This document shows positions 44,248 to 53,823 of a stretch of 64,000 nucleotides of DNA, piece by piece (within the stretch, counting starts at the first letter, position 1; every line of letters begins with the position of its first letter). A program made the position numbers and the translations under genes. A model generated the notes under the pieces. That model was not told the DNA's origin. It did not search any database and saw nothing but the letters and a program-made list of their open reading frames with translations. The stretch comes from Paracoccaceae bacterium (GTDB lineage Bacteria > Pseudomonadota > Alphaproteobacteria > Rhodobacterales > Rhodobacteraceae): assembly GCA_026706985.1 (NCBI GenBank), contig JAPOXR010000003.1:62001-126000 (forward strand). The letters run 5' to 3'.

Positions 44248-45096
44248 TCACGCAGTTTCAGCGTCTGCATGCCGTGCTGAAAGATGCACGAAATACTGCC
44301 AGGCCACGCGCCCGGACCGCGCACCGCGCGTCTGCTGCCATTCGATGGCACCCGAAGTCAGCAATTCCATTCCCAGCTTGAGCCCGGCATTGTCGCAGTA
44401 GCGCTTGATCATCTCCAGATACTGCTGCTGCGAGCAGGGATGGAAACCCAGCCACAGGCCGAACCTGTCCGAAAGGGATACCTTTTCATCCACTGCTTCC
44501 GACGGCATAACGGCAGTCGAACGCTCATTTTCGATCATATCGCGGGGCATCAGATGCCGTCGATTTGACGTAGCATAAAACACCACATTGTGCGGTCGCC
44601 CTTCCACGCCGCCGTCAAGGACAGCCTTCAGCGACTTGTACTGATGTTCACCGGCGGAAAACGATAGATCATCGCAGAACAGGATAAACCGCTCCCGCAC
44701 CCCACGAAGCAATCCGAGCAACCGTCCGACCGAGTTTAAATCCTCCCGTAGAATTTCAATCAGCTTCAGATCCGTTGATTTCGTTGCCACAGCCGCATGC
44801 ACTGCCTTGGCCAGGGAGGATTTACCCATTCCCCGCGCACCCCAAAGCAATGCATTATTGGCAGCGGCACCGGCGGCGAAACTTTTCGTATTATCGAGCA
44901 GAATGTCACGGGCGCGGTCAATGCCAACCAGTAATTCAAGGTCAATCCGGTTGACTTCCACGACCGGCTCGAGACGGTCCGGTGAAGTTTTCCAGATGAA
45001 GGTGTCAGAATCGCCGAATTCCGGCCGGTGCGCCGGCGGTGGATTGATGCGCTCCAGCGCTACGGCAATCCTTTCCAATTGATTACGCGCATTCAC
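44248..45096 (-). CDS. DUF815 AAA+ ATP-binding protein
   Basis: An AAA-type ATPase of 282 residues. The P-loop is [13 protein letters not shown] (about residue 85), Walker B is [10 protein letters not shown], and a sensor-1-like [13 protein letters not shown] follows. These match DUF815 proteins, conserved in alphaproteobacteria and of unknown function. The family often sits between the nlpD-like gene and yajC; here it is attached to tatC instead, with a 4-nt overlap. It converges on the SDR, with 18 nt between stops. Confidence 0.88.
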   Translation of the reverse strand: MNARNQLERIAVALERINPPPAHRPEFGDSDTFIWKTSPDRLEPVVEVNRIDLELLVGIDRARDILLDNTKSFAAGAAANNALLWGARGMGKSSLAKAVHAAVATKSTDLKLIEILREDLNSVGRLLGLLRGVRERFILFCDDLSFSAGEHQYKSLKAVLDGGVEGRPHNVVFYATSNRRHLMPRDMIENERSTAVMPSEAVDEKVSLSDRFGLWLGFHPCSQQQYLEMIKRYCDNAGLKLGMELLTSGAIEWQQTRGARSGRVAWQYFVHLSARHADAETA

Positions 45097-46007
45097 CGGT
45101 CTTTTTCTCCGGAGCCTTCACTGTCTGTTCTGACGATTGAGTCGGCGCGCTTCTCAACATCCTCCTCCTCGGCATCGTCACTGTCAAAGTCCAGGCCCAT
45201 TTCCTTCAATTTCTGCCGCTGTTTCCGTTCCACCCGTCGAACCAGCAAAATCGAGATTTCATAAAGCCCGTATACGACGACGAACAGGATCACCTGCGTG
45301 ATGACGTCCGGCGGCGTCACCACCGCCGCCAGGGTCAGAATTCCAACGACAGCATATTTGCGGACTTGGCCAAGTCCCTTCGAGGAAACAAGGCCGGCGC
45401 GGCCGCACAGCGTCAACAATACCGGCAGTTGAAAGCACAGTCCGAAGGCAAGGATGAATTTAATTGTCAGCGAAAGATATTCGGCGACGGAACCCTGAAA
45501 AGTGATCCCTGCATCCGCTGCGAATGCACCGGTCCCTTCCCCGGCCAATAAATCGGCCTGCTGCTGAAAACCGAGAAAGAAGTCGAATGCCAGGGGAATG
45601 ACAATAAAGAAAGCAAATGCGGCACCAAGAAAGAACATGATCGGCGACGCCAGAAGAAATGGCAGGAATGCATTCTTTTCGTTCCGGTACAGGCCGGGCG
45701 CAACGAATCGCCAGAGCTGATGCCCGATAAAGGGAAAGGCAAGCATGAAGCCGCCCAGGAGGGAGATTCTAATCGCTACAAAAAAACCTTCCTGGAGCTT
45801 AATCAGGATCAGGCCGCAATCCTGGCCGCGTGTGTCCAGTGCCGCACAAATGGGCTGCGTGAGAAAATTGAAGATTGGATTCCAGACTGCGAAGCAGATG
45901 ACCATTCCGACCAGGAACGCGGCAACAGATCGGATAAGGCGTTTGCGTAGCTCGGCGAGATGTTCGACGAGCGGTGCTTTTGTCGATTCCAGATCCTCTT
46001 CGCTCAT
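45093..46007 (-). CDS. tatC: Twin-arginine translocase subunit TatC
   Basis: TatC is the six-helix receptor of the Tat export system. The N-terminal [12 protein letters not shown] and the [12 protein letters not shown] loop with its conserved Pro/Glu are present. FGLCFQLPV in TM4 and TPPDVITQ before TM5-6 are typical. A charged C-terminal tail of about 45 residues is rich in Asp/Glu. Start overlaps the tatB stop by 4 nt. Confidence 0.96.
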   Translation of the reverse strand: MSEEDLESTKAPLVEHLAELRKRLIRSVAAFLVGMVICFAVWNPIFNFLTQPICAALDTRGQDCGLILIKLQEGFFVAIRISLLGGFMLAFPFIGHQLWRFVAPGLYRNEKNAFLPFLLASPIMFFLGAAFAFFIVIPLAFDFFLGFQQQADLLAGEGTGAFAADAGITFQGSVAEYLSLTIKFILAFGLCFQLPVLLTLCGRAGLVSSKGLGQVRKYAVVGILTLAAVVTPPDVITQVILFVVVYGLYEISILLVRRVERKQRQKLKEMGLDFDSDDAEEEDVEKRADSIVRTDSEGSGEKDR

Positions 46008-46453
46008 TTCCGGGCGGCTTCGGATTCGGGCGGGCTGGTCTCTTCCACCTGTCCCGACTCATTCATCTTCGCAGCGGCTTCCCCGGCCACTTCCGCTCCT
46101 GTCACTGTATCGTCACTGGGAGCCGATACGGCGTTGGAATGTGATTCGGTGGCTGGAGATGCGGGCTTTCCGACATCCATACCGCTTTGGAAGCGTCGCG
46201 CAGTCTCCTGCAATTTATCCAGACCCAGCTTACGTGCCGAGGTAGCGACCTTCAGGTCAGCCGAGACATCTTTCAACCCACTTTCATCCGCGGCCTGTTC
46301 CATGGCCCGCTGGAAATCCCGCGCCATCGAGCGAAGCCTTGCAGTGAATTTACCGAGTGCCCGGAACATTCCCGGCAAATCCTTGGGACCGACCACTATG
46401 AGGGCAACGACACCGACAAGAAGCAGTTCTGTCCAGCCTAAATCCAACATCAA
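46004..46453 (-). CDS. tatB: Twin-arginine translocase subunit TatB
   Basis: TatB has an N-terminal membrane helix with [25 protein letters not shown] (in parts) and the GPKDLPG hinge. An amphipathic helix ([21 protein letters not shown] in parts) and a disordered acidic tail follow. It binds Tat substrates with TatC. It is 149 residues long and coupled to tatC. Confidence 0.94.
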   Translation of the reverse strand: MMLDLGWTELLLVGVVALIVVGPKDLPGMFRALGKFTARLRSMARDFQRAMEQAADESGLKDVSADLKVATSARKLGLDKLQETARRFQSGMDVGKPASPATESHSNAVSAPSDDTVTGAEVAGEAAAKMNESGQVEETSPPESEAARK

Positions 46454-46468
46454 GGAATGGGATCCTGA

Positions 46469-46684
46469 TCAGCTGCTGCTGTTCTTTTCGCTCGTATTCA
46501 TTTCCCGGGCTTCCGCAGCCGCAGATGCCTCAAGTTCTTTCTTTCCTTCATCCACACCTTTCTTGAATGAAGAGATGCCTTTGCCGACCTCGCCCATCAT
46601 CGAAGCGATCTTTCCGCGCCCGAAAAGCACGAGCAAAACGACAACGATCAATAACAGACCCGGCAAACCAATGTTGTTAAACAT
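46469..46684 (-). CDS. tatA: Twin-arginine translocase subunit TatA
   Basis: TatA is a 71-residue pore protein with one membrane helix, the LFGRGKI hinge and an amphipathic helix containing [14 protein letters not shown]. The C-terminal tail is Ser/Glu-rich. It leads the tatABC-DUF815 operon. The upstream 200 bp to the ABC ATPase stop should contain its promoter, which I could not pinpoint. Confidence 0.94.
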   Translation of the reverse strand: MFNNIGLPGLLLIVVVLLVLFGRGKIASMMGEVGKGISSFKKGVDEGKKELEASAAAEAREMNTSEKNSSS

Positions 46685-46884
46685 TTACATTCTCCTTCAT
46701 ACGGTCCTTAGTCAGCCACACCGTTATCCCGGCAACTTCACCGGGCGCAGAGCCAGACAAGGCATCTTCTATCGCTAATGGCGAATTTTGCAAATTCCGC
46801 TGAGATCAGCCCAAAAGTGAATACCCGGGCGGCCTTGAGACCCGGTCGCTGTCCGCAGCCCGGGAAGTATACTGTCTCCGGTGG

Positions 46885-48042
46885 TCAAATCCGCTGCACT
46901 TCAATCGCATCAGCCGTATCCGCCGCATTCGAAATATAGGGGTTACTTACCCGACTCTGGACCGTGCATGGAAATAGAAAACACCGGTCCCTGGCAAGTC
47001 GGAGCCAGAAAACCGATCCCTGTGTCGGCAGGAACACCGCGGGAATTAACGCCCGCATCCGGGCGGAATGATCATACAGCTTGAATTCCACCAGGCTGGT
47101 GCTGCCCAAATATGTCGAACGAACAACCTCAGCGCGGGCGGCGACACCATCGCTTCGGGTCGGCGCCGGTCCCCTGCCCGCTCGATCAAAATCCATCTTG
47201 ATATGTTGCGGGCGGATGACAATCTCGACATCGGCTCCGTCTACAAGTCCCGGCGCATCAAATTCTCCGAACACGGATTCGATGCGGGCGTTCCTGACAA
47301 CGCCATGAATCATGTTGAGATCAGAGAAAAACTCGGCAGCCGCCCTATCGGCCGGATTATGGTATAGTTCCATTGGTGTTCCGGATTGAACAATCCTGCC
47401 ATCACGCATCAATACAATCACGTCAGCGACCCGCATTGCTTCCGCCGGTTCATGCGTAACCAGCAGAATTGCGGTTCCCTCTTCTCTGAGAATTCCGAGT
47501 GTATCGTCCCGAATCCCGTCACGGAGCCGGTCATCAATGCTGGAAAAAGGTTCGTCCAACAGCATGACCCGTGGCCGGGGAGCAACCGCACGGGCCAGGG
47601 CCACCCGCTGTTGTTCGCCGCCGGATAATTCATGCGGATACTGGTTCCGCATTTCCGTCAATCCAATTTTTTCCAGCAGCGAATCGATCCGGGCTGCACG
47701 GTCCATACGCCGTCCGACGAGCCCGAAGGCAATATTCTCGGCGACTGTAAGGTGCGGGAAAAGGGCGAAATCCTGAAACATCAATCCGACAGAGCGCTTT
47801 TCGGCAGGTACGCAGACGCCCTTGGCGGCAACCGTGACACCCTGCAAACTCACCTGTCCTGAATCCGGCGTATCAACTCCGGCAATTAATCTCAGCAAGG
47901 TCGATTTGCCGCACCCCGATGGCCCGAGCAGGCACACAACTTGGCCGGAATGAACCTTAAGAGATGCGTTCGAGACAACCTCGCGGCCACCGAATTGGCG
48001 GCTGAGGGACGCAACTTCCAGTCTTGGAACGGATTCAGCCAC
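46885..48042 (-). CDS. Orphan ABC transporter ATP-binding protein, FbpC/PotA-like
   Basis: This ATPase of the iron/polyamine/sulfate importer class has Walker A GPSGCGKST, Q-loop QDFALFPHLT, signature LSGGEQQRV and Walker B MLLDEPFSSID. A TOBE domain forms the last 120 residues (IVIRPQHIKMDF). I chose the GTG at 48042, which has GGGG upstream; a TTG at 48069 adds nine residues. No permease or binding protein is adjacent, so its partners are elsewhere. A ferric-iron role is the commonest for this subtype but is not proven. Confidence 0.88.
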   Translation of the reverse strand: MAESVPRLEVASLSRQFGGREVVSNASLKVHSGQVVCLLGPSGCGKSTLLRLIAGVDTPDSGQVSLQGVTVAAKGVCVPAEKRSVGLMFQDFALFPHLTVAENIAFGLVGRRMDRAARIDSLLEKIGLTEMRNQYPHELSGGEQQRVALARAVAPRPRVMLLDEPFSSIDDRLRDGIRDDTLGILREEGTAILLVTHEPAEAMRVADVIVLMRDGRIVQSGTPMELYHNPADRAAAEFFSDLNMIHGVVRNARIESVFGEFDAPGLVDGADVEIVIRPQHIKMDFDRAGRGPAPTRSDGVAARAEVVRSTYLGSTSLVEFKLYDHSARMRALIPAVFLPTQGSVFWLRLARDRCFLFPCTVQSRVSNPYISNAADTADAIEVQRI

Positions 48043-48126
48043 TGCCCGGACGCCCCTGCAGATACCCAATCATTTTTCTCAACTATAGCTCATTAACATT
48101 GCCGTCACCCTGCCGCAACAGTGGCC

Positions 48127-48906
48127 TCATGTGGTCAAATTCACCGAGCCACCGTCATGCAGAAGATTCTGCCCGACGATGTAGCCCGCATGCGCCGAGC
48201 AGAGAAATGCGCAGACTGCGCCGAACTCGGCTGCGGTGCCATAGCGCTTCGCTGGCACACCGGCCTCGCGGTTACTGCGGATTTCGGCGGGGGTTTTTCC
48301 TTCCGAGACCGCTGCCTGCGCATCGAGGGATGTTGCCCGGTCGGTGTCATGGATTCCCGGTAGCAGATTGTTGATGGTGACACCGAAGGGCGCCACCTGG
48401 CGGGCGGTTCCAGCGACATATCCGGTCAATCCCGATCTAGCGCTGTTCGACAGGCCGAGGACTCCGATCGGTGACCTGACTGACATCGAGGTAATGTTCA
48501 CAACCCTTCCCCAGCCACGCTCAATCATGCCCGGCAGCGTCCGCTTCATGAGATCGATTGGGGCAAGCATGTTGGCGTCCAGCGCCGCAATGAAATCCTC
48601 ACGATTCCAATCACTCCACAATCCAGGCGGCGGACCCCCCGCATTGGTCACCAGAATATCCGGCTGTCCGCAGAGCGAGAGCAGACGGCTTCGCCCTTCT
48701 TCGGTTGTGACATCCGCCACAATGTGGCGCACTTCCGCAATTGTCGAGGAACTGATTGCCGCGGCCGCGGTCTCCAGGGCCTCAGCGCCACGTGCACACA
48801 TCACTATATTCACACCGGCGTCGGCAAGAGCTTCCGCACAGCCCCTGCCAAGTCCCTTTGATGACGCACAGACGATGGCCCATTTTCCGGAAATTCCTAA
48901 ATCCAT
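48127..48906 (-). CDS. SDR-family protein lacking the Tyr-x3-Lys motif
   Basis: The Rossmann start is atypical, VCASSKGLGRG, with NAGGPPPG and DVTTE motifs. At the active site, Ser is present in NITSMSVRSP, but the expected Tyr-x3-Lys is replaced by LSNSARSGLTGY. This matches an SDR subgroup that has LSN-x-x-R in place of YxxxK. The C-terminal NNLLPG and GQNLLHDGGS are normal. The ATG at 48906 is preferred (259 residues); the frame extends to 48957. Redox activity is doubtful without Tyr/Lys. It stands alone between the ABC ATPase and rhlE. Confidence 0.85.
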   Translation of the reverse strand: MDLGISGKWAIVCASSKGLGRGCAEALADAGVNIVMCARGAEALETAAAAISSSTIAEVRHIVADVTTEEGRSRLLSLCGQPDILVTNAGGPPPGLWSDWNREDFIAALDANMLAPIDLMKRTLPGMIERGWGRVVNITSMSVRSPIGVLGLSNSARSGLTGYVAGTARQVAPFGVTINNLLPGIHDTDRATSLDAQAAVSEGKTPAEIRSNREAGVPAKRYGTAAEFGAVCAFLCSAHAGYIVGQNLLHDGGSVNLTT

Positions 48907-49258
48907 TTCAATCTCTCCGAATATTCGGTTGCAAAGCTTAGTTCCAAACCGGATCACTGATACATCATCAAGTCAGAATTCGGAATCAACCCCGCTTGCA
49001 GACCCGGCCGGCAACCGCATTCCCTTGGGTTTATGGCTGCGCTGTGCATGGGGCTTGAAAAAGGCAGCTATTTGTGTGCTTCGATTTGTGTGTTCCTTGT
49101 GTTGCCCACGGTTCTGCGGCAAATCGGTATTGATCTTTTGCCGGTTGCCGACTAGATGGGCTGCCACATCCACATTGCGTTTGCAGCTCACTGATTGATT
49201 GGCTGCCTCTTACCGATTGAAAACGCACCGAAAGCCGAATACCGGATAATCACTACAT
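48907..49258. other. 352-bp divergent gap between the SDR and rhlE
   Basis: This gap must contain the promoter for the SDR (minus) and for rhlE (plus). I see no convincing protein frame, tRNA or terminator. A run with repeated TTGTGTG elements lies at about 49070-49105. The rhlE leader could be long. Confidence 0.4.
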
Positions 49259-50623
49259 ATGGCTGACTTTTCAGAACTCAACCTTAACCCGTCTGTCTTG
49301 GCGGCGGTGCACGAAGCGGGCTACAAAACGCCTACTCCTATCCAGGCCATGGCCATCCCGCCGGCGCTTGAGGGTCGTGACGTTCTCGGCATCGCACAGA
49401 CAGGAACCGGAAAAACCGCCTCGTTTGTGCTTCCCATGATCACCGCTTTGACAAGCGGCCGGGCACGCGCCCGCATGCCAAGATCGCTGGTCTTGGCACC
49501 GACCCGGGAATTGGCTTCTCAGGTGGCGGAAAGTTTCAATATCTATGCCAAGAATCAGAAACTGAAAATGTGCCTCCTGATCGGCGGGGTAGCGTTCGGC
49601 GAGCAGATGGCGATGACTGACCGGGGAGTGGATGTGCTTATCGCCACACCCGGGAGGCTGCTGGATCATTTTGAACGAGGAAGACTGCTTTTGTCCGGTG
49701 TCAGCATTATGGTCGTCGACGAAGCCGATCGTATGCTTGATATGGGCTTTATTCCGGATGTGGAGCGGATCTTCCGGCTTACCCCATTCACCCGGCAGAC
49801 CCTGTTTTTTTCCGCCACCATGCCGCCGGAGATAGAACGTATCACGAATGAATTTCTATCGAACCCGGCGCGGGTCGAAATAGCCAAACAAGCCACCGTT
49901 GCCGACAATATCGAACAGTCGGCAAAGATGATTCAACCGGCCCGTCGGGATATGGAGTTCAAGGAGAAACGGAACCTGCTGCGCGAAACCATCAGTGACC
50001 GTGGCGATAGAATCACCAACGCCATTATTTTCTGCAACCGCAAATCGGATGTGGACATTCTGCTGCGTTCCATGCGGGCACATAAATTTGACTGCTCGGC
50101 GTTGCACGGAGATCTCGACCAGTCAATTCGAACGCGTGTGCTCAGTGAATTCCGGGACGGTGGAAAGCGCTTCCTGATCGCCTCGGATGTCGCTGCAAGA
50201 GGTCTTGATATCCCCATCGTCTCGCATGTCATAAATTTTGATGTGCCGGTGAATCCGGAAGATTATGTTCACCGTATCGGTCGAACAGGACGTGCGGGCC
50301 GCAAAGGCGAAGCCATCACACTGCTTGCACCGGGAGATAGAAAAAAACTCAAGGAGATCGAAACGCTTACCGGTTGTGAAATCAGAATCGACAGCGCAGC
50401 GGGAGAAGCGGGTTTGACGACCGGCAAACCGCCGGTGGCCGACCCGGGTCGTAAGAGTTCCAACAAGTCACGCTCCGGCGATAAACGCCAGTCGAACAAG
50501 GAGTTCCGGCAACGCCGCGGGCGGAACGCCGCTGTCGCCGTAGCGGATACGGAATCTGATGGAAACTGGGAGCATATCCCGGCCTTTCTGAAACGAAATC
50601 TGGAAGGCCGGGTTTCGCCCTGA
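49259..50623 (+). CDS. rhlE: DEAD-box RNA helicase, RhlE type
   Basis: The core motifs are in order: Q motif TPTPIQAMAIPP, motif I AQTGTGKT, Ia APTRELASQ, motif II VDEADRMLD, motif III FSATMP, and C-terminal motifs V SDVAARGLD and VI HRIGRTGRAG. The extra C-terminal tail (residues about 385-454) is basic and disordered, typical of RhlE-like proteins that remodel RNA in ribosome assembly or decay. Adjacent rnj on the opposite strand converges on it 25 nt away. Confidence 0.94.
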   Translation: MADFSELNLNPSVLAAVHEAGYKTPTPIQAMAIPPALEGRDVLGIAQTGTGKTASFVLPMITALTSGRARARMPRSLVLAPTRELASQVAESFNIYAKNQKLKMCLLIGGVAFGEQMAMTDRGVDVLIATPGRLLDHFERGRLLLSGVSIMVVDEADRMLDMGFIPDVERIFRLTPFTRQTLFFSATMPPEIERITNEFLSNPARVEIAKQATVADNIEQSAKMIQPARRDMEFKEKRNLLRETISDRGDRITNAIIFCNRKSDVDILLRSMRAHKFDCSALHGDLDQSIRTRVLSEFRDGGKRFLIASDVAARGLDIPIVSHVINFDVPVNPEDYVHRIGRTGRAGRKGEAITLLAPGDRKKLKEIETLTGCEIRIDSAAGEAGLTTGKPPVADPGRKSSNKSRSGDKRQSNKEFRQRRGRNAAVAVADTESDGNWEHIPAFLKRNLEGRVSP

Positions 50624-50647
50624 CCGAAGCTTTGGCGGCAGCCCGTA

Positions 50648-52297
50648 TCAATATCCCGACAATATCACACGAACCACGGGTTTCTTGCCTACGGCGTGCG
50701 AGATGCCCCGGCGGATAGCGACAGCAATCTGCCGTTCAACGGCATCCGGCCCTTCCCGCATCTCCAGCTGCCCGATACAGGCCTGAACCGTCTCAGCCAC
50801 CAACTGGTCGGTCTGCTTGTCATGGCCATTGCCGATACCGATAGACCTGACTGAAATTTCTGTTTCAACTTGCCGGCGGCCGAATGTCACGGCCACCATG
50901 ACAACGCCTTCCCGCGCCATGCGCAGCCGATCGCGCACTATACCCGTGTCAAACGAAATAATCTCGTTCCCATCCAGATAGTTGCGTCCGACCTGGTCTG
51001 AATAGTCGGCTATGATTTTCCGCCGTCCGATGTCCAACATCGAACCGTTGGCAACAATTTCCGAATGAAATCCATTGCTTGCAGCCAATTCCGCATGCTC
51101 GGTGAGATGCCTGTGCTCGCCATGCATCGGCACGACCATTTTCGGTTTCAACAGGCGCTGCATCCGTGTCAAATCCTGTCGGTTGGCATGGCCGGAGACA
51201 TGATAGAGTTCCCGGTGATCCTCGATCACCTTCACGCCCGAAGCCGAAAACCTGTTCACCACGCGTGCGACCGCCCTCTCATTTCCCGGTATTGTCCGCG
51301 ACGAAATCACAACAATATCGCCCGGGACCAACTGAAATCCCCGGAATTTACCATTCGATAATTGCGCGGTTGCAGCCCTCGGCTCACCTTGGCTGCCGGT
51401 CGTCAGCAGAAGCAGCCTGTTGCGTGGCAAACGGACCGCTTCAGACGGATCAACACATTTCGGGAAATCGTCAATGACGCCGGATTCAACCGCCGCACCG
51501 ACCATGCGATGCATGGCCGCCCCAAGCAATACCACGGATCGGCCACATTCCACTGCCTGCTGTGCGATCTGCCTGACCCGCGATACGTTGGATGCGAATG
51601 TCGTTGCCGCGATCGCTCCCTTGACCGAAGTGAACAGATCCGCGAGTGCTGGCCCGATCGTCGATTCCGACCGTCCCTCGCGGTCAAAGAAGACATTCGT
51701 TGAATCGCAGACCAGGGCAGAAATCCCCTCTTTTGACAGGCGCTGCCAAATGCCGCTGTCAAATGCCTCCCCGATCAAAGGTTTTTCATCAATCTTGAAA
51801 TCCCCTGTATGCAGGACAAGCCCGCCAGGTGATTCGATGATAAGCGCTGAAGCTTCCGGAACAGAATGCGTGATCGGGACAAACTTCACCCGGAATGGTC
51901 CGGCTTCGATTGCCGTTGTCAGATCCCGCACCATCTGGATTGACGATGTCCCAAATCCCTCGGCGTCCAATTTTCTTTGGCAGATCGAAGCCGTGAAGCG
52001 CCTGGCATAAATGGGGACCTTCACCCGGCGGTGCAGATACCCGAGCGCTCCGAGATGGTCTTCATGCGCATGGGTCACAAACACGCCCATGACCCGCTGC
52101 CGACGCTCTTCCAACCAGGAAAAATCCGGCAGGATCAAATCAATCCCGGGAGTTGTTTCCATATCCGAAAACATGACGCCCGCATCCACGATGATCAGCT
52201 GCTCTCTGCCCTTTGGGCCGAATCCATACACATACAGATTCATTCCAATCTCTCCGGCACCGCCGAGAGGCATGTAGACCATGCGATTTGCAGCCAT
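50648..52297 (-). CDS. rnj: Ribonuclease J
   Basis: This is a metallo-beta-lactamase/beta-CASP ribonuclease with endo- and 5'-exonuclease activity. The zinc motif HAHEDH lies at residues 76-81, with further ligands in THSVPEA and LHTGDFK. The beta-CASP region includes TTGSQGEPRAA and HVSGHANRQD. The ATG at 52297 (549 residues) has AGGAT ten bases upstream; the listed frame extends further but into coaX. It closes the nuoN-birA-coaX-rnj run typical of alphaproteobacteria. Confidence 0.94.
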   Translation of the reverse strand: MAANRMVYMPLGGAGEIGMNLYVYGFGPKGREQLIIVDAGVMFSDMETTPGIDLILPDFSWLEERRQRVMGVFVTHAHEDHLGALGYLHRRVKVPIYARRFTASICQRKLDAEGFGTSSIQMVRDLTTAIEAGPFRVKFVPITHSVPEASALIIESPGGLVLHTGDFKIDEKPLIGEAFDSGIWQRLSKEGISALVCDSTNVFFDREGRSESTIGPALADLFTSVKGAIAATTFASNVSRVRQIAQQAVECGRSVVLLGAAMHRMVGAAVESGVIDDFPKCVDPSEAVRLPRNRLLLLTTGSQGEPRAATAQLSNGKFRGFQLVPGDIVVISSRTIPGNERAVARVVNRFSASGVKVIEDHRELYHVSGHANRQDLTRMQRLLKPKMVVPMHGEHRHLTEHAELAASNGFHSEIVANGSMLDIGRRKIIADYSDQVGRNYLDGNEIISFDTGIVRDRLRMAREGVVMVAVTFGRRQVETEISVRSIGIGNGHDKQTDQLVAETVQACIGQLEMREGPDAVERQIAVAIRRGISHAVGKKPVVRVILSGY

Positions 52298-52301
52298 AAA
52301 A

Positions 52302-53066
52302 CTATATCCTGTTAAAATCGTGGATAACCGAAAGACCAAATACCGTCAGATCTCTGTTGACGTGATCAAACAGGCCTGCCTCTGTGCCGAAGAGACCGGC
52401 GAGGCCGCCGGTGCCGATGATCTGCATTCGCCCGCCGCGCTCGCGGCTGATATCCGAACAAATGCCTTTGATCAGCCCGAGATAACCCCAAAAAATCCCG
52501 GAATGCATGCAGTCCCGTGTATTTCTGCCGACAACCTGGCTGGGGCGAAGAATTCCAACATGCGGAAGCGCCGCTGCCGCCTCGTGCAGTGCCTTGACCG
52601 AAAGGTCGACACCCGGGGCAATCACACCGCCGACATAGGCACCGTCGGTATCAACCACATCAAAATTCGTCGCCGTGCCGAAATCCACAACGATCAGATC
52701 GCCACCGTAAAGTGCGAATGCCGCCGCTGCATTGACCAGCCTGTCCGCACCGACATGCGCACCCTCATCAACGCGTGCCGCTACCGGCAGCCGGCACGCA
52801 TCGCTGCCGACGACCAACGGTTCCAATTCGAAATACTGCCGGCACAGGCTCTTCAGATGGTACAGCGCATTCGGCACCACACAGGCGATGACCACATCAT
52901 CAGGCCTCTCCAACCCGGACGCATCCATCAATGCCGTCAGCCAAACAAAATACTCATCAGAAGTGCGGGCGCCATCAGTGGCACAGCGCCATTGCCGGAC
53001 GACTTCACCATGCTCAAGAACCGCGAACACGGTGTTCGTGTTGCCTGCGTCAATTCCCAGGAGCAT
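52302..53066 (-). CDS. coaX: Type III pantothenate kinase
   Basis: CoaX starts coenzyme A synthesis by phosphorylating pantothenate. The phosphate motif GIDAGNTNTVFAV is at the N terminus, DFGTATNFDVVD and GGVIAPGVDLS are the other nucleotide/pantothenate motifs. I chose the ATG at 53066 (254 residues), six residues inside a longer frame. Its start overlaps the end of birA and rnj starts four bases after its stop. Confidence 0.94.
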   Translation of the reverse strand: MLLGIDAGNTNTVFAVLEHGEVVRQWRCATDGARTSDEYFVWLTALMDASGLERPDDVVIACVVPNALYHLKSLCRQYFELEPLVVGSDACRLPVAARVDEGAHVGADRLVNAAAAFALYGGDLIVVDFGTATNFDVVDTDGAYVGGVIAPGVDLSVKALHEAAAALPHVGILRPSQVVGRNTRDCMHSGIFWGYLGLIKGICSDISRERGGRMQIIGTGGLAGLFGTEAGLFDHVNRDLTVFGLSVIHDFNRI

Positions 53067-53823
53067 CGGAAACTCCCTTCTCAAAAATCATATCCGCCGC
53101 GGCAACGGATACCTTGCCGCTGCCCCCTTGCACCAGCGCATTGCCAGATTGGTCTATGGAACTGAAAATGCCGTGAATTTCGCGATCCGGTAAACGGAAC
53201 ACAACCTTTTCACCAAGGCCGGCTGCACAGGCAAGCCATTGTCGGCGAATGGAGTCAAAACCTTCCCGGCAATACTGTTCTTCCCGTTTCATGTAGGATT
53301 GTGCGAGTGCTGTTATAAAATCCTCAGGAGCGATCAGCATTCCAGTCTCGCCCACAAGGCAGACCGGCTTCGGCTTGCCCTTCTCCAGCCCGACAATGGT
53401 CGGCGCATGCGCTAAATTGACTCCGAAACCGATCACTAAATGTGCCGCTTCACGGCCGGACACGGATTCCAGAAGAATTCCGGCAAGCTTTCCCCCATTG
53501 ATCAGAAGGTCATTCGGCCATTTCAGTTCGATCCGGCCAGGTCGACCGGTTTGCTCAATGATCGCATCCCGCAATGCGAGTCCGGCCACGAAACCCCTTT
53601 GGGGTGCGTTCGCCGGGTCTTTGAGGGGCAGTGCCAGGCTCGCGCACAGATTTCCCGGAAATGAAAACCATGCCCGGCCCAAACGGCCCCGGCCCGATGT
53701 CTGACGCTTGGCGAAAATCCAGGTTGGCTCGGTCAGCCCACCGGCAAGTCTCTTTCCTTCAGCATTTGTGCTGTCAACGATATCCAGTATTCGGCGCCCG
53801 GTGCCCTGCGGCCACTCGCTCAT
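53050..53823 (-). CDS. birA: Biotin-[acetyl-CoA-carboxylase] ligase BirA (no DNA-binding domain)
   Basis: This ligase attaches biotin to carrier proteins. The biotin/ATP loop is TSGRGRLGRAW, followed by ELKWPNDLLINGGKLAGILLE. There is no N-terminal winged helix, so it is the monofunctional (non-repressor) form. The ATG at 53823 overlaps the nuoN stop as TGATG; sequence further upstream in the same frame belongs to nuoN. Length 257 residues. Confidence 0.94.
   Translation of the reverse strand: MSEWPQGTGRRILDIVDSTNAEGKRLAGGLTEPTWIFAKRQTSGRGRLGRAWFSFPGNLCASLALPLKDPANAPQRGFVAGLALRDAIIEQTGRPGRIELKWPNDLLINGGKLAGILLESVSGREAAHLVIGFGVNLAHAPTIVGLEKGKPKPVCLVGETGMLIAPEDFITALAQSYMKREEQYCREGFDSIRRQWLACAAGLGEKVVFRLPDREIHGIFSSIDQSGNALVQGGSGKVSVAAADMIFEKGVSDAPGN

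Noticed and set aside
48973-49191. Small minus-strand frame of 72 codons in the SDR-rhlE gap
   Set aside because: No ribosome site, no hydrophobic or domain pattern, and composition like random sequence.
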